Assembly (NCBI GenBank): GCA_013397935.1
Contig: VZRN01001305.1
Span: 738,476-802,475 of the forward strand
Reading direction: 5' to 3'
From: Dasyornis broadbenti
Lineage: Eukaryota > Chordata > Aves > Passeriformes > Dasyornithidae
DNA length: 64,000 nt
Positions within the stretch are counted from its first letter, which is position 1. Each line of letters opens with the position of its first letter. Under the pieces are notes generated by a model that had not been told where the DNA came from, ran no database searches, and saw nothing but the letters and a program-made list of their open reading frames with translations. A program made the translations under genes and the position numbers. This document shows, one piece after another, positions 61,448 to 64,000 of the stretch.

Positions 61448-64000
61448 CATGGAAGGGAATGATGGTGATTATTAAGCATGGGTGTTGCGGGGCAATCACT
61501 TCCACTAATACAGATATGAAAATATGAAACTTGAAAAGGATAAAAAAAATTATCCATGCGCCTTTAAAATTAAGCAAAGTCAACATAAGAAATCCACAAG
61601 TCACAAACACATTCACAAGACACTAACAACAAAATACAAAAAAAAGAGAGAAGGGGTGAGGGTTGGGAGGAAGGGGATCCAAAACCAAACAAGCAGTAAC
61701 AACGTCACAAGTTCTGGCTAGGCATACATACCGGCAGAGATCTCTCTACAGTAATATTAGCAAATGGAATCCATACCCAACTGGTCCATTGAATGCATTG
61801 TAGAAAAATGGAAATGTAACATTTGATGAATAGCAGTTTCACACAAACGTTTCAAAAAAGTCCAACTTTACACAGATTTAGCATACTTCATGTTTGCATT
61901 GGAAAGGAAACGAGGGAAAAGAAGTTAGCAAAAACCGAAGAGCATGAAAGGGGTGCCCAGATGATCTTTACCTCCGAAAAAATTCAGTTCACTGTTTTGG
62001 TGTCTCAAACGCATGATGCACTGACTGCAGGCTACTCTTGGCAAGCCAACCAAATGCAGACCAAAGCCATCATGTTGCTACTAAAATCTGCATTTACATT
62101 AGTGCAATGACTCCTGTAGAAGTGTTCCTGAAATGTTCTTCTTAGTGCATGCCACTGCAGCAGAAGTAGCTTTCCCCTTACACACCAAAGCAAATAGGAA
62201 AAACACTTCTAGTGCAACAACTCAAGTCCAGAAATACTTTGGGAGGATCTGTGCACGTGCAAATTTAGCTGAGGAATTTGGGATACTCTTGAACTCTGAA
62301 CCAGCATCTCAAAACTGATCTGCAGAACTAATGCATGCTTATTTCTTCAGTATGCTGGAAATCCACTCCAGTCCCTTCTGCTGGTAATACAATAGTGCTT
62401 CTCCCACCACTGCAACCCACTGCTCATACTCAAGAATGCTCTGTAGCATGACTCAAGAGACCAGCAAGCCTGCAGTGAAGATGTGGTGCCTGTTTGTGTG
62501 ATAACCACACGACCTGCAACACTCTCATAAACTACAGAAAAGGCTATGCTGCCTCCCTGGCAGGAAGGAGGGGGATACTTGTTTAAGAGTCCAGATCATC
62601 CCATGTCTGTCTGCAGCATCTATTTATTATTTAAAGAAGAGCTACTTTGATTCCTTCCCTCTCCACTTTACCTCCTTCCTTTTTCCTCCCACTTCCTGGT
62701 GATATTTTCTACAAGTTTAAGATTGATGTGCTTACTGCTCATCCTTCCTCCAGGTGTAGAGCCTTTATCACCTACACTTCAAAGAACAGTTCTGCATTAC
62801 ATGGAGGGAGGACAAGAACAGCCTCTCTTACATACACATGAACAAGCATTTCTAAGTGCACAGAGTGCTCAGAGGCAGCTGCAACAGGGTAACTCAAAGA
62901 CAGTATATGAAGAGTTTGTGTCCACTGCCTCTACTAAACCCAGGGGTTTTATTGCACAAGTGAAAAGGATATGTACCAAGATGGCTAAAAAGACAGCTGC
63001 AAATTAGGCTCTTAAACCACTGTCTTTTGCTGTCTGACATGGGAAGAAAACTACAGCACCCATGGGTCTTAAAAGTCCAGCCTATGAACTGAAGGAGTCT
63101 AGAAATGGCCATAGAAAAGGTGCAGCTGCCTGGGCAATGCAACAAAACATATAATAGAATTTAGGAAAGTTATTACTACAACACCTCTAACAGCAGAAGT
63201 CATGCCTTCCCTCAGAAACCTTTGAGGGAAGGGCCACAGGCAGATCCCACTCCTTACCTCCTTCAGATTTGAGACTTCCTTGCACTGAACAATGGCATAG
63301 TAATATGTTCATGAAATGGTTTCCAGGTTCGGTATTGACCAAACCATTTGCAAATTTGGTGGTTCACGTGCAAACCAGAGGTTCAACCAAACATTATTTT
63401 TGTTTCTGAAAGCAGAATACTACATTCACAAAGTTCTCAAACCAAAATACTGACATGTCATTTAAAAGCTGGCTATTTTTAATGGGCCTAAGCCCCACTC
63501 CACTACAGTTAAAACTGGCTGCCTCCTGCTTTCAGTTAAAAGCCTCATCTGCTGAAATTGAGACAATTACTGTTCAGGAGATTTCAACTCCTGTTTGCCA
63601 ACATTAGGAATTCGCCTAAGGCTGGTCAATTCAGATTTTATAAAAACAAATCAAAAGCACAGGCTCAGGTCTACCTGAACTCCCCTGGGAAAGTAATAAA
63701 GGAAAACTATGCTTGTGTCTATGGTGTTACAATTCCCAAAAATGCTGTGAATTCATTCAAAAAGAGATTCGCAAGAGTGCAAGAGCAGACATTTATAACA
63801 CCGCAACTCATAACCAGTAATGGGAAATAGAGGCTAGTGAAAATTGCTAATTTGGCTTTTAGTGCCACAAGACTGAGTCACTTGTGAATATCCTCTGAGT
63901 TATTTTTCCTCCTGTGTCTCCCTGCCATAAGCAGACACTAATTTACAGCACTAAGCTAAACAAAAGCTAATGGTTCCCTCAGAACTGCTGGATAAGATTC
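61435..64000 (-). other. REST: Last intron of REST (partial)
   Basis: No exon encoding the preceding finger is seen in this 2.6 kb, so the upstream exon lies past the window edge. In mammals this intron carries the small neuronal exon that makes the truncated REST4 form. I could not identify an equivalent here. Plus-strand open frames at 62699-63007 and 63558-63830 have no domain and are taken as chance. Confidence 0.8.

Noticed and set aside
62699..63830. Open frames in the REST intron, some lysine-rich
   Set aside because: They lack splice signals on the plus strand or any recognisable domain.

Overview
This window is avian nuclear DNA, most likely from a songbird or a close relative. Three things point there. 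There are several CR1 retrotransposon ends with the bird-type terminal octamer (ATTCTRTG on the element strand). There are LTR fragments that look like the ERVL/ERVK families common in passerines; I recognise these from memory, without a database. The one clear protein-coding exon has vertebrate REST features. The background is AT-rich, with scattered A/T runs and little coding sequence. Positions 1-252 are an assembly gap, and there is a single N at 17281.

The only gene I can name with confidence is REST (RE1-silencing transcription factor, also NRSF), on the minus strand at the right end. Its terminal coding exon is 59738-61434. It carries the last three zinc fingers of the DNA-binding array, a long lysine-rich then acidic middle, two phosphodegron-like motifs and the C-terminal corepressor-binding finger. 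To the right (61435-64000) is intron. To the left (about 55960-59737) is a probable 3' UTR of about 3.8 kb, ending at a minus-strand AATAAA and carrying three miR-9 seed matches.

The remaining ~56 kb is intergenic as far as I can see. 253-5300 is rich in retrotransposons: an LTR end next to the gap, a second LTR, a CR1 with an expanded octamer tail, and a third LTR. 5300-29270 is mostly unique sequence, interrupted by a possible LTR (14.4 kb), a clearer LTR (16.1 kb), three CR1 pieces (20.7, 22.9 and 26.5 kb), and a 20-bp perfect palindrome (20.4 kb). 29275-31095 is a GC-rich island of duplicated units with telomere-like CCCTAA motifs; part of it forms a large inverted repeat. 31096-52030 is a long AT-rich stretch with no recognisable gene and a few blocks that look like conserved non-coding DNA. 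52040-52700 is an LTR with an internal minisatellite. 52700-55950 is unassigned.

At 10353-10681 (minus strand) there is a compact run of three exon-like segments with good splice signals, short introns and one continuous reading frame. I cannot name the product, and the call rests only on splice signals and phase. I found no bacterial-type system, CRISPR array, tRNA or rRNA gene.
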